A DNA stretch of 64,000 nt from CAIKBL01 sp050247235. Lineage in GTDB: Bacteria > Pseudomonadota > Gammaproteobacteria > Ga0077536. Shown piece by piece: positions 1 through 8,320 of this stretch (position 1 is its first letter; the number at the start of each line of letters is the position of its first letter). Below the pieces are notes generated by a model. The model made no database searches and was not told the origin of the DNA. It was given only the letters and a program-made list of their open reading frames with translations. Position numbers and translations under genes: made by a program. Location: positions 74,035-138,034 of the forward strand of contig JBFWUN010000003.1 of assembly GCA_050247235.1 (NCBI GenBank), in the 5' to 3' direction.

Positions 1-1143
1 GTGCGGGGATTTCGCGCGTGCGGATGGCGGGTCCGGCTCGTCGTCCCGCGGCGAGCCGGCCGTGACCAGGTTCCCGCGGATCTGCGCGATATCACGTGGC
101 AGACGCCGAGCGTCGAATGCATGGGCTTGCCGCGTTCTCTGGATAGCTGGTTGCAGATCCCAGCACTGGTGTGGCTGAGGCTTACCGGTCGTGCCGACAT
201 TCTCTATATTCGCGCCAACCTGTTTTCCTGGGCCGTGATTGCGGTGGCGCGCCTGCTCGGCATGTACGTGATCAGCGAGCACAACGGTTGGTCGGCCAGC
301 GAGCGGCTGGCGCGCGGCGGCGGCGGCCTGCCCGTTCGCCTGGAGACGATGGCGCAGGTCCTGGTGGGGCGCTGGTCGCAACGGTCGCGGTGCGTCACCG
401 CCGGGATCGCGAGGCTATTGATACGGCACGGGGTCGATCCGGTCCGCGTGTTCGTGGTCGGTAACGGTGTCGACACGCGAGAGATGAGGCCCCGCCGGGT
501 ACCGACGGTGAGCGGTTCGGCTGACAGACCCGTCCAGCTGGGGTTCATCGGCGGCCTGGTTCGGTGGCAGGGGATCGACACCGCCATCAGGGCACTTTCG
601 TTGCTCGAGGACCTCCCGCACCTGCAACTAACAATCGCGGGAGACGGTCCTGAACGCGGACGACTGGAAGCGCTGGCGAATGACTTGGGTGTCTCGTCGC
701 GAGTGACCTTCCTCGGATACATTCCCTATCAACGCGCCGCCGAAGTCATCAATTCATTCGATATCGCGCTCGCGCCCTTCACGGTGGAGCGCAACGCAGA
801 GATCGGGCTTTCGCCAATCAAGATTCGCGATTACGCCGCAGCAGGACGAATTGTCGTTGCCTCCGGTATTGAAGGCATCCGCGATTTCGAATCCGCGGGC
901 TGGCTGTTCACGCATCGAGCGGACGATCCCGACGATCTCGCGACCACGATTCGGCGTGTGATGTCGATGCCTCCCGGCGACTTCGCTCAACGGGGCGCCA
1001 TGGCGCGCGAATACGCGCAGAGACACTTTGACTGGAACCGAATCGTGGATCGCATTCGCGAGGAGATGCCTGAATCGCCAAAGAAGACCGCGCCATCTAC
1101 CCGACCGCAGGATGAACCGGAGAGTGCAAAGCGTGACGAATAA
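1..1143 (+). CDS. Group-4 glycosyltransferase, probably 5'-truncated by the window edge
   Basis: Transfers a sugar from an activated donor during surface or extracellular polysaccharide assembly; donor and acceptor are unknown. The visible 380 residues contain a Rossmann-like C-terminal half typical of GT4 enzymes: FIGGLVRWQGID opens the donor domain, followed by LTIAGDGPERGRLE and a late acidic stretch, AEIGLSPIKIRDYAAAG, in the nucleotide-sugar site. The frame is open at base 1, where a GTG happens to sit. The usual N-terminal glycine-rich start of GT4 proteins is not seen, so the real start is probably upstream. It overlaps the next glycosyltransferase by about 30 bp, which implies co-transcription. 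Family assignment is firm and specificity is not. Confidence 0.85.
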   Translation: MRGFRACGWRVRLVVPRRAGRDQVPADLRDITWQTPSVECMGLPRSLDSWLQIPALVWLRLTGRADILYIRANLFSWAVIAVARLLGMYVISEHNGWSASERLARGGGGLPVRLETMAQVLVGRWSQRSRCVTAGIARLLIRHGVDPVRVFVVGNGVDTREMRPRRVPTVSGSADRPVQLGFIGGLVRWQGIDTAIRALSLLEDLPHLQLTIAGDGPERGRLEALANDLGVSSRVTFLGYIPYQRAAEVINSFDIALAPFTVERNAEIGLSPIKIRDYAAAGRIVVASGIEGIRDFESAGWLFTHRADDPDDLATTIRRVMSMPPGDFAQRGAMAREYAQRHFDWNRIVDRIREEMPESPKKTAPSTRPQDEPESAKRDE

Positions 1144-2308
1144 CACGCCCCGGCTCATGGTCGCGATCGGACAACTGGACCGGGGAGGTACGGAGCAACA
1201 CCTGTGTCAGGTCCTGCCGGCGCTCGCGCGCTCCGGCTGGAGGATCACGGTATTCGTCCTGCGTCGTGGCGGTGCGCTTTCGGAGACGCTGACATCTGCT
1301 GGCGTGACGGTTACTGGACCCGATCTCCCGTGCGATGGCCTGCGAAGTACCGTGCGCGCGGCCATTCAGCTCCGAGCGCTCGCGCATCGCGAGAGGCCGG
1401 ATGTCGTGCATTTTTTTCTGCCGCCGGCATACCTCCTGGGCGCAACCGCTACGCTTGGCATGCGGATACGTCGGGTCATGAGCCGGCGCAGCCTCGCGAC
1501 GTACCAGCGTCGGTATTTCGGTGTCCGCACGCTGGAATGGTGGCTGCACCGCAGGATGGACATCGTACTGGCGAACTCGCTGGCAGTCGCCGCGGAGCTC
1601 AGTCGAGAGGGGGTGCCGCCCGAACGACTGGGTCTCCTCTATAACGGCGTCGACGTTCCCGAGCGACCGACCCTGCGTTCCGATGCGCGTACACGGCTCG
1701 AACTCGGCTCCGACATTCTCGTCATGGTTTGTGTGGCCAATCTCATCGCATACAAGGGGCACGCCGTATTGCTGGAGGCACTCTCCCGCATCCGTGATCG
1801 CTTGCCCGCGGACTGGGTCGTGCTGATGGTGGGGCGCGACAGCGGTATCGGCGGCGCGTTACGCGCGCAGAGCCACGATTTGGATCTCGAACATCACGTC
1901 CGGTGGGTCGGCGGCGTTCCTGACGTTGGGGATTATCTGGCCGCCGCAGACATTGGCGTGCTGGCTTCACACGAGGAAGGATTCAGTAACGCGGTACTGG
2001 AGAGCATGGCGGCCGGGTTGCCCATGGTGGTGACGGATGTCGGCGGCAACGCCGAGGCCGTTGTCGATGGCCGGTGTGGTCGTGTCGTTCCCAGCGCGAA
2101 TCCCGGCGCCTTGGCGGCAGCGCTGCTCGAATTGAGCGTATCCCCGGACCTCAGGCGTACGTGGGGCGATTCGGCGAGGAGCCGTGTACTGCAGTCATTC
2201 AACCTCTCGCGGTGTGTTGCGCTCTATCGCCAACTCTACGAGAACTTGGCCGCCGGTGTTCCGCAACCCCTCCCACGCGATGCTCGCGTGGAGCCCGCAG
2301 GGCACTGA
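1112..2308 (+). CDS. Group-4 glycosyltransferase
   Basis: Second sugar transferase of the same operon. The N-terminus reads LMVAIGQLDRGGTEQHL, the classic GT4 acceptor-domain opening with a GG(T/A)E loop. The C-terminal half has VANLIAYKGH and the donor-site motif EEGFSNAVLESMAAGLP with its two spaced glutamates, then VVTDVGGNAE. The open frame runs back to 1028, but those residues are not protein-like. ATG 1112 (MNRRVQSV) is the chosen start, overlapping the upstream gene by 32 bp; GTG 1133 and ATG 1157 are alternatives. With the amidotransferase 42 bp downstream it resembles the PEP-CTERM/exosortase-associated exopolysaccharide clusters, but that link is inferred from context. Confidence 0.88.
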   Translation: MNRRVQSVTNNTPRLMVAIGQLDRGGTEQHLCQVLPALARSGWRITVFVLRRGGALSETLTSAGVTVTGPDLPCDGLRSTVRAAIQLRALAHRERPDVVHFFLPPAYLLGATATLGMRIRRVMSRRSLATYQRRYFGVRTLEWWLHRRMDIVLANSLAVAAELSREGVPPERLGLLYNGVDVPERPTLRSDARTRLELGSDILVMVCVANLIAYKGHAVLLEALSRIRDRLPADWVVLMVGRDSGIGGALRAQSHDLDLEHHVRWVGGVPDVGDYLAAADIGVLASHEEGFSNAVLESMAAGLPMVVTDVGGNAEAVVDGRCGRVVPSANPGALAAALLELSVSPDLRRTWGDSARSRVLQSFNLSRCVALYRQLYENLAAGVPQPLPRDARVEPAGH

Positions 2309-2350
2309 GTCACACATAAACGGCGTCCCCCCGAGCGCGACTGACGAAAT

Positions 2351-4300
2351 ATGTGCGGAATCACAGGGTTCCTCAAGCAGGCCGACGGGGCGAACGCCGC
2401 GGCGGCGATCGCCGCGATGACGGATGCACTCCTGCACCGCGGCCCCGACGCCGGCAATATCTGGTGCGATTCCGCGGCCGGCATCGCCCTCGGCCATCGC
2501 CGCCTCGCGATCCTCGACCTCTCTCCCGCCGGCGCGCAGCCGATGCATTCGAAGGACGGCCGCTGGGTCATCGCGTTCAACGGCGAGATCTACAACTTCC
2601 CCGAGCTCCGCGACGATCTCGCCGCGCGCGGAATCACATTCGCCGGTCATTCGGACACCGAGATCATCCTCGCCGGCTTCGCTGCATGGGGCGTCGAGGC
2701 CACGTTGAAGCGCTGCAACGGCATGTTCGCGATCGCGCTGTGGGATCGTGCGCGGCGCGAGCTGCACCTCGCGCGTGATCGCCTCGGCGAGAAGCCGCTC
2801 TACTACGGCTGGCACCGCGGCGCGTTCCTGTTCGCGTCCGAACTGAAGTCCCTGCACGCGTGGCCGGAGTTCCGGCCGGAGATCGATCGCGACGTGCTGA
2901 CCCTGTTCCTGCGTCACAACTACATCCCGGAGCCGTTCTGTATCTACCGCGATCTGTGCAAGCTCGTGCCGGGAACTTACGTCACGGTGCGCGGGGGCGA
3001 TCGCGCAATGCCGACCCCCATACCGTACTGGTCGCTCGCGGACGCGATCCGCCGTGGCCGCGCGGATCCGCTGCGCGGCTCGCCGGAGGAGGGTGTCGAA
3101 CTGCTGGACCAGGCACTGCGCCGCTCGGTGCGCAGCCGCATGGTCGCGGACGTGCCGCTCGGGGCGTTCCTCTCGGGCGGGATCGATTCCTCCGCGGTGG
3201 TCGCAGCGATGCAGGCGGAGAGTGCGCGGCCGGTGCGCACGTTCAGCATCGGCTTCACCGTGAAGGATTACGACGAGGCCCCCCACGCGCGCGCCGTCGC
3301 CGCGCATCTCGGCACGGACCACACCGAGCTCTACGTGAGCCCGGAGGAGACGCAGGCCGTCATTCCAAGGCTGTCGGAGATGTACGACGAGCCGTTCGCG
3401 GACTCGTCGCAGATCCCGACCTTCCTCGTTTCCGAGCTTGCGCGGCGCCACGTGACCGTCGCGATGTCGGGTGATGCCGGGGATGAACTCTTTGCGGGGT
3501 ACACCCGCTACTCGCTCGCGCTCGACCTCTGGCGCCGCCAGCAGCGGCTGCCGTTGCCGCTGCGGCGCACCGCTGCGCGGGCGATCACGTCGCTCGCACC
3601 GGCCACGTGGGATCGTGTGTTCGGCCTGCTGCGCCCCGTGCTGCCGGCCCGCGCACGCCAGCCGATGGCGGGCGACAAGCTGCACAAGCTCGCGGGGCTG
3701 CTCGCGATCGACGATCCGCTGGTGATGTACTTCGAGCTCATCTCGCTGTGGAAGTCACCCATGCAGGTGGTACGCGACGTGCGCGAGCCCGCCAGCGTGT
3801 TCGCGCACGTCGCGGCGCTGCCGTCCGGGTTGTCGCATGTCGAGCGCATGATGGCGCTCGATGCCCTGCACTACCTGCCGGGCGACATCCTCGCCAAGGT
3901 GGATCGCGCGAGCATGGCGGTCAGCCTCGAGGCGCGCGTGCCGCTGCTCGACACCGATCTCGTGGAACTCGCGTGGCGGATGCCGCATGCCTGGAAGGTC
4001 CACGCGGGCACCGGCAAGTGGGTGCTGCGGGAGGTGCTCGCGCGCTACGTGCCGCGCCGGCTGTTCGAGCGCCCGAAGATGGGTTTCGGCATTCCGATCG
4101 ACGCCTGGCTGCGCGGCCCGCTGCGCGACTGGGCCGAGCACCTGCTCGCCGAGCGGCGGCTGCGCGAGGGCGGTTTCTTCGATCCGGCGCCGGTGCGCGC
4201 CGTGTGGCAGGCGCACCTCGCGGGCGACCAGAACCTGCAGTACCTGCTGTGGGGGGTGCTGTGCTTCGAGGCGTGGCGGGACCGCTGGGGAGGATCGTGA
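2351..4300 (+). CDS. asnB: AsnB-type glutamine-hydrolysing asparagine synthase / amidotransferase
   Basis: Hydrolyses glutamine in an N-terminal class II amidotransferase domain and passes ammonia to a C-terminal ATP-dependent synthase domain. The protein starts MCGITGF, giving the catalytic Cys2 after Met removal. The PP-loop LSGGIDSSAVVAAM lies near residue 277, followed by MSGDAGDELFAGYTRY. Its 649 residues are longer than E. coli AsnB, as is usual for paralogs in polysaccharide clusters, where they may amidate a sugar or peptide. It lies 42 bp after the glycosyltransferases in the same direction. Whether the true acceptor is aspartate or an exopolysaccharide precursor cannot be told from sequence; the exopolysaccharide role is an inference. 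Confidence 0.9.
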   Translation: MCGITGFLKQADGANAAAAIAAMTDALLHRGPDAGNIWCDSAAGIALGHRRLAILDLSPAGAQPMHSKDGRWVIAFNGEIYNFPELRDDLAARGITFAGHSDTEIILAGFAAWGVEATLKRCNGMFAIALWDRARRELHLARDRLGEKPLYYGWHRGAFLFASELKSLHAWPEFRPEIDRDVLTLFLRHNYIPEPFCIYRDLCKLVPGTYVTVRGGDRAMPTPIPYWSLADAIRRGRADPLRGSPEEGVELLDQALRRSVRSRMVADVPLGAFLSGGIDSSAVVAAMQAESARPVRTFSIGFTVKDYDEAPHARAVAAHLGTDHTELYVSPEETQAVIPRLSEMYDEPFADSSQIPTFLVSELARRHVTVAMSGDAGDELFAGYTRYSLALDLWRRQQRLPLPLRRTAARAITSLAPATWDRVFGLLRPVLPARARQPMAGDKLHKLAGLLAIDDPLVMYFELISLWKSPMQVVRDVREPASVFAHVAALPSGLSHVERMMALDALHYLPGDILAKVDRASMAVSLEARVPLLDTDLVELAWRMPHAWKVHAGTGKWVLREVLARYVPRRLFERPKMGFGIPIDAWLRGPLRDWAEHLLAERRLREGGFFDPAPVRAVWQAHLAGDQNLQYLLWGVLCFEAWRDRWGGS

Positions 4301-4335
4301 CGGGGGAAAGGGTGACCGGGAGAGGGTGACGTGGG

Positions 4336-4430
4336 AAAAGGGACGGAGGGATTAAGTCTTGGCCATTCATCCGGAATACTGGAAGCGAGCCGCGCGGTGC
4401 GGGTGGCTGGCACTTAATCCCTCCGTCCCC
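4336..4430. repeat. REP-like long hairpin with GGGAC end (element 1)
   Basis: An 18-bp arm at 4340-4357 (begins GGGACGGAGGG) is perfectly complementary to 4412-4429, separated by a roughly 54-base loop. It lies just after asnB. Its end sequence is shared with the hairpins at 45954-46024 and 50353-50412. Such elements resemble REP sequences mobilised by RAYT transposases; none is encoded in this window. It could also act as a transcription barrier after asnB. Confidence 0.75.
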
Positions 4431-4476
4431 TTTCGGCCCCTTCAGGTTTCAGGAGCGAGCGCTAACTTTGGCGCAC

Positions 4477-4491
4477 GTCAAGATTCTTGAC
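4477..4491. promoter_or_regulatory. GTCAA-N5-TTGAC palindrome, distal copy
   Basis: The sequence GTCAAGATTCTTGAC is a perfect palindrome around one central base. It has the same half-sites and five-base spacer as the copy at 4572-4586. The centres lie 95 bp apart, about nine helical turns, so the same protein could sit on one face of the DNA. Location upstream of a sigma-54 promoter suggests a binding site for an enhancer-binding activator. The regulator is not in the window. Confidence 0.65.
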
Positions 4492-4571
4492 AGGGGCCGG
4501 GCCCGTGTCGGCAGGTTGTTGATTATCAATGAATATTTTCCGGTGATCCCGATAGCCTGCCGGTCCGGACT

Positions 4572-4586
4572 GTCAACGGATTTGAC
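4572..4586. promoter_or_regulatory. GTCAA-N5-TTGAC palindrome, proximal copy
   Basis: GTCAACGGATTTGAC, extended by one base on each side to 7-bp arms (CTGTCAA and TTGACAG). It is the second copy of the GTCAA-N5-TTGAC site and is centred about 85 bp upstream of the -24 element at 4663. Paired distal sites at this range are usual for sigma-54 enhancer-binding proteins. PEP-CTERM genes are known in some bacteria to depend on RpoN and the PrsK/PrsR pair; assignment to PrsR here is inference. Confidence 0.65.
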
Positions 4587-4662
4587 AGCCCCGGCCTGAC
4601 CCGTTGCCGACCGATGCGGCTGCCGTACTCAAGCGACTGAATCGCAAAGTATTAATCTGGCG

Positions 4663-4678
4663 TGGCATGGATTCTGCT
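4663..4678 (+). promoter_or_regulatory. Sigma-54 (-24/-12) promoter of the PEP-CTERM esterase
   Basis: TGGCATGGATTCTGCT matches the sigma-54 consensus TGGCACG(R)N3TTGCW with the invariant GG (4664-4665) and GC (4676-4677) ten bases apart. It departs only at one base of the -24 box and one of the -12 box. Transcription would start near 4690, leaving a leader of about 75 bases before the GTG start at 4764. Confidence 0.65.
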
Positions 4679-4763
4679 GCGGTGGGCGATCGCCCGTCGC
4701 GGCGGCCATGGGCCTGGGCGTGGCGAGCGCCGAACAACAACCAGAATCGACAAGGAGACCCCC

Positions 4764-5783
4764 GTGAAGCTTCCCCGTCTGCTGCGCGCCGCGTGCTGCG
4801 CCGCGCTCATGTTCCCGCTGTCCGCGCTCGCGCTGCCGTTCAGCAGCCTCGTCGTGTTCGGTGACAGCCTCGTCGACAACGGCAATGTGGCGCTCGGCAT
4901 CGATAGCGGCGGTTTCCCCCCGGTACTGCCCGGTACCCGCCAGCCGACGCCGCTGCCCTCCAACGGCGCGATACCGGGTCTGCCGTACGCCGGCACCGAC
5001 AACTTCTCCAACGGACCCGCGTGGGCGCAACAGTTCGCGGCGATGACCGGCCTGCCACTGACCCCGGCGTTAGCTGGCGGCACCAATTTCGCGTTTGGCG
5101 GCGCGCGCACCGGCAGCCCCAGCCCGACGCCGAGCCTGCGTGACCAGGTCGATTTCTATACATTGTTCTTCCCGCCTTCGGCCGCGGACACCTTGTTCAT
5201 CCTGAACGGCGGTGGCAACGATCTGCGCCGGGTCTTCGAGGGTACGTCGGCGGCAACGATCGTCAGCGAGTTCGTCACCAACACGGGCACGATGATCGGT
5301 CAGCTGTTCGCCCACGGCGCCCGCCAGTTCCTGGTGTCCACGGTGCCGGACGTCGGCAAGACGCCGTTCGCCGCCGCAGCAGATGCCCTGGTGCCGGGAA
5401 GCGCCGCCGGCGCGACTGCGCTCGCGCTCGCGATGAACGACGCGCTGAAGGCGATGATCGCCGGGCTCGACCCGGCGATCCGCGCCGGCATCGATCTCCT
5501 CGATCTCTTCGCGTTCCAGCAGGCGCTGCATGCGGATCCCGCGGCGTTCGGGTTCGACGATGTCACCACCGGCTGTGCGTCGAGCCTCGCGTGCATTGCA
5601 GATCCACTCGGCACGTTCTACTGGGATGGCATCCACCCGACCGCCGCGGGGCATCGCGTGATCGCGCGCGCCGCGTATGCGATCACGGTGCCGGAGCCGG
5701 GCACCGTCACGCTGCTCGGGATCGCACTGGTCGCGCTGTCCTCCCGGCGCACGTGGCAGCGCAGCGCGAATCTCCGCGGCTGA
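4764..5783 (+). CDS. Secreted GDSL/SGNH esterase-type protein with PEP-CTERM tail
   Basis: Predicted extracellular or surface-processed lipase/esterase of the SGNH superfamily. The GTG start at 4764 has AAGGAG nine bases upstream and begins a signal peptide (VKLPRLLRAACCAALMFPLSALA). SGNH blocks follow in order: VFGDSLVDNGN with the nucleophilic Ser, the Gly block GGTNFAFGGARTG, the Asn block NGGGNDL, and DGIHPTAAGH with the catalytic Asp and His. The C-terminus is VPEPGTVTLLGIALVALSSRR, a canonical PEP-CTERM sorting tail: motif, hydrophobic stretch, arginines. An exosortase should cleave it, but none is encoded in the window. The upstream sigma-54 promoter and paired palindromes suggest activator-dependent control. 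Confidence 0.93.
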   Translation: MKLPRLLRAACCAALMFPLSALALPFSSLVVFGDSLVDNGNVALGIDSGGFPPVLPGTRQPTPLPSNGAIPGLPYAGTDNFSNGPAWAQQFAAMTGLPLTPALAGGTNFAFGGARTGSPSPTPSLRDQVDFYTLFFPPSAADTLFILNGGGNDLRRVFEGTSAATIVSEFVTNTGTMIGQLFAHGARQFLVSTVPDVGKTPFAAAADALVPGSAAGATALALAMNDALKAMIAGLDPAIRAGIDLLDLFAFQQALHADPAAFGFDDVTTGCASSLACIADPLGTFYWDGIHPTAAGHRVIARAAYAITVPEPGTVTLLGIALVALSSRRTWQRSANLRG

Positions 5784-5795
5784 TCCTGTTGCCCG

Positions 5796-6620
5796 TCACG
5801 CCTGCCCCCGCACGAGGTGCACCTCGCGCTGGGGCAGGATATCGATGCCGCCGTCCACCAGCGCCCGGTAGACCGCCGCGTTCGCGGCGTGCCTGATCTC
5901 GAAATAGCGATCGCTCGGCACCCAGTAGCGGTACGCGATCGCAATCGCAGTTTCGCCGAACGCATCGATCCCCACCTGCGGCGCCGGTGCGTCCGCCACG
6001 TCGGACAGCGCACGCAGCGCGTCGTTCACCAAGGTCACCGCCCGCAGCGGATCGTGGTGATAGGCCACCCCGACGCTCCCTTCGACGATCCGCCGCCCGA
6101 ACGAGTTGCGGTGGATCTCGCCGACAATCTGCCGGTTCGGGATCACGATGACCTCGCCGTCCTCGGCCTTCAGACGTGTCGTGCCGAGCCCGATCTCGGT
6201 GACAACCCCGGCGCATTGCTGGACCTCGATCGTGTCTCCCACCTTGAACGGTCGTCCCAGGATCAGCGCGAGCCCCGCCCCGTAGTTCGACACCGTGCCC
6301 TGCAGCGCCATGCCCGCGCCCAGCGCCGCGCCGCCGATCGCGGCGACGATCGGCGCGATGCTGATGCCGAGCTTGGCGAGCGCGATCACCGCGAACATCA
6401 CCAGCACGATGAAACGCACCGTGCTCGCGATGAACTGGCGAAGCGTGACGTCGACGTGGCGGCGCTCCTGCATCCGCAGCACGGCATGGGCCACCGCGCG
6501 CGCGACCCACGCGCCGGCAGCCATGATGAGCACCGCGCCCAGGATCTGGAACGCGTAGCGGACGAAGAAGTCGACGATGTACCCGTAGACGCGGGTGAGC
6601 GTGGCGAGCTCGTCGTTCAT
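5796..6620 (-). CDS. MscS-family small-conductance mechanosensitive channel
   Basis: Inner-membrane channel that opens under membrane tension to release solutes in osmotic downshock. Two hydrophobic helices lie at about residues 17-45 and 60-88. The glycine/alanine-rich pore helix GGAALGAGMALQGTVSNYGAGL follows, then the signature beta-domain entry GRPFKVGDTIEV and VIVIPNRQIVGEIHRN. Its 274 residues match the basic MscS architecture, without the long N-terminal extensions of MscK. It is convergent with the PEP-CTERM esterase, 12 bp away. The molybdate-like name cannot be narrowed to mscS itself because several paralogs share this layout. Confidence 0.93.
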   Translation of the reverse strand: MNDELATLTRVYGYIVDFFVRYAFQILGAVLIMAAGAWVARAVAHAVLRMQERRHVDVTLRQFIASTVRFIVLVMFAVIALAKLGISIAPIVAAIGGAALGAGMALQGTVSNYGAGLALILGRPFKVGDTIEVQQCAGVVTEIGLGTTRLKAEDGEVIVIPNRQIVGEIHRNSFGRRIVEGSVGVAYHHDPLRAVTLVNDALRALSDVADAPAPQVGIDAFGETAIAIAYRYWVPSDRYFEIRHAANAAVYRALVDGGIDILPQREVHLVRGQA

Positions 6621-7045
6621 GATGCTTCCTTCTGATCGGGCAGCGGCAGTGTATCGCGCGTTTCCGGTCCACCCGAGCGCAAGTTCCGGTCACTCACCTC
6701 AGGTGCCAGTTGGCGAAGGTGCCGCGTGAACTCACCCCGACTCGGGTGAGCCGCGCTGGGTATGGATCGCATCAGCACACCGCGTGCGTGCTCGATCGCC
6801 GCGCTGCTGAGAGGCTGCGAAGGTTTCTGCGCACCTTCTACGCCCCCCGAAGCGCCCGGGTGGCGTTGCGCGCCCTCCAGACACGTTCCGTCAGGCGGCC
6901 ATCCGCCCAATCTGGGCACTCCCGCGCGCTGTCGGCAACGCTCAGTGAACCTCCCGCGACGGGCGTTCAGCTGTCACATGCACTGACATGACGCCGGACT
7001 GGTTGAAATCGCGCCGCGCACGCAATCTCGCGCGCCGCGGCTGAC
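6621..7045. other. Intergenic region between phyH-like gene and mscS-like gene
   Basis: No convincing coding sequence. It contains two small palindromes: CACCTCAGGTG at 6695-6705 and a 7-bp stem CTCACCC/GGGTGAG at 6731-6750 with a six-base loop. Either may be an operator or a weak terminator for the leftward gene upstream; no T-tract follows. The leftward promoter of the MscS gene should lie here but no clear -35/-10 pair stands out. Confidence 0.4.
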
Positions 7046-7918
7046 TCAAGGCCGGAACGTCTCCTTCCCCGTGCCGCGGTACAGCGTCTGCGCCTGCGCG
7101 GCCGTCACTTCCCGGTGCAGTGCCACGGCGGCCGGCGCCATGTCGTAGGCCGGGCGGCGTTCCGGCGCGAAATGACGATACCGGTCCTGTCCGCGCACCA
7201 GCACTGCCGAGTCGCGCGCGCCGGCCACCTGTCGCACGGCGGTCGGGATATAGCGGATCGCGAGTCCGATGCGCCGGTCGTCGCTGCGGTTCGGCTCGGA
7301 ACCGTGCACCAGCAGCACGTGGTGCAGTGACATCTCGCCCGGCGCGAGCACGAGGTCGACGGCGGCCGCCGGGTCGACGTCCACCAGCACTTCCTGTCCG
7401 CGGGTCAGCAGGTTGTTCGCGTCGAACGTGTCGCGATGCGCGAACTGCGCGTGATGCGTGCCCGGGATCACGCGCATCGCGCCGGATTCGATCGTGCTCG
7501 GCGACAGCGCGACCCACGCGGTCACGACGTCCGGCGTGCTGAGGCCCCAGTAGGTCGCGTCCTGGTGCCACGACACGAAACCGGGGTCGTGCGGCTCCTT
7601 GATGAAGAATGAACTCGACCAGCACAGCAGGTCGGGCCCGAGGAGATCCTCGATCGCATCCACGATAGCCGGGTGGAAAACGAGATCCCACAGCCACGGG
7701 AACAGCAGGTGCGCCTTGTGGCGCAGGTGCCCGGCGAGTGGTCCGCCGGCGTCGCGTTCCCAGGCTTCGAGGCGCGCGCGCAGGCTCGCCGCTTCGTCCG
7801 TCGTCAGAACCGGCAGCGGGAAGAGGTAACCGTCGCGCGCATAGGTCGCGCGCGCGGCCGGGGTCAGGCGTGTCGTGGCGCGCGTGTGCGCGGCGGTCGC
7901 CGAAGCGGACTTTGCCAT
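7046..7918 (-). CDS. Phytanoyl-CoA dioxygenase (PhyH) family protein
   Basis: Non-haem Fe(II)/2-oxoglutarate dioxygenase that hydroxylates a small molecule in the cytoplasm; the substrate is unknown. The iron ligands are visible as H118-x-D120 in WHQDATYW and a distal His near residue 205 in LVHGSEPNRS, followed by the 2-oxoglutarate-binding Arg in RRIGLAIRYIP. Its 290 residues fit the family, which includes human phytanoyl-CoA hydroxylase and many bacterial halogenase- and ectoine-hydroxylase-like enzymes. It stands alone on the minus strand, upstream of the MscS gene and just left of the molybdenum hydroxylase operon. Family is sure; a link to the neighbouring catabolic cluster is only proximity. 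Confidence 0.9.
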   Translation of the reverse strand: MAKSASATAAHTRATTRLTPAARATYARDGYLFPLPVLTTDEAASLRARLEAWERDAGGPLAGHLRHKAHLLFPWLWDLVFHPAIVDAIEDLLGPDLLCWSSSFFIKEPHDPGFVSWHQDATYWGLSTPDVVTAWVALSPSTIESGAMRVIPGTHHAQFAHRDTFDANNLLTRGQEVLVDVDPAAAVDLVLAPGEMSLHHVLLVHGSEPNRSDDRRIGLAIRYIPTAVRQVAGARDSAVLVRGQDRYRHFAPERRPAYDMAPAAVALHREVTAAQAQTLYRGTGKETFRP

Positions 7919-7998
7919 CGCGGGACTCCCGTGACGTCGATGCCCAATTCTTGGCCGGACGCGCGGCGAATGCCAGTGATGCCGCCTTGAGGCACCCT

Positions 7999-8056
7999 CG
8001 CCCCCGAATTCCCGCAGCCTTCACGCCCGGAATTCCCGCAGCCTCCAGCCCCGGAA
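7999..8056. repeat. Short tandem repeat, about 24-bp unit
   Basis: The unit containing GAATTCCCGCAGCCT occurs at about 8000-8024 and 8025-8048, with a third partial, diverged copy (CCCCGGAATTCGCGCAT) to about 8065. It lies in the non-coding gap upstream of the PhyH-like gene. It looks like replication slippage and has no visible coding role. Confidence 0.6.
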
Positions 8057-8190
8057 TTCGCGCATCGAATATCCGGGAGACTAGCCGCACGCACATTTGA
8101 GCCGCTCAGCGCACTCACACCCGTGTCACTGGTCATTTCGGCTCCTACTCCGGCGTTTTCGTGCCCGCATCGCCGTGCCTGCCCCACGTC

Positions 8191-8320
8191 GTCATTCCCG
8201 CGAAAGCGGGAATCCATGGGGCGTCGCCGATCGCCACCTCGTCATTCCCGGGAAAGCGGGAAACCATAGGGCTTCGCCGATCGTCACCTCGTCATTCCTG
8301 CGAAAGCGGGAATGACGAGG
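8191..8320. repeat. Three REP units (GTCATTCCCGCGAAAGCGGGAA) in 50-bp tandem array
   Basis: GTCATTCCCGCGAAAGCGGGAAT begins at 8191, with variants at 8241 and 8291, giving an exact 50-bp period. Each unit is itself a hairpin (TTCCCGC GAAA GCGGGAA in the first unit), and the spacers (cATGGGGCGTCGCCGATCGCC type) are also near-identical. This is the widespread proteobacterial extragenic palindrome rather than a CRISPR array. The last unit has gained a GTCATTC...GAATGAC extension, making a longer inverted repeat to 8320. Confidence 0.85.

Noticed and set aside
2195..3685. A 496-residue open frame antisense to asnB
   Set aside because: It is the antisense shadow of a GC-rich gene: arginine- and histidine-rich, no family motif, no ribosome-binding site.
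8191..8320. Evenly spaced repeats resembling a CRISPR array
   Set aside because: Only three units, the spacers between them are nearly identical, and each unit is a self-complementary extragenic palindrome; no cas gene is nearby.
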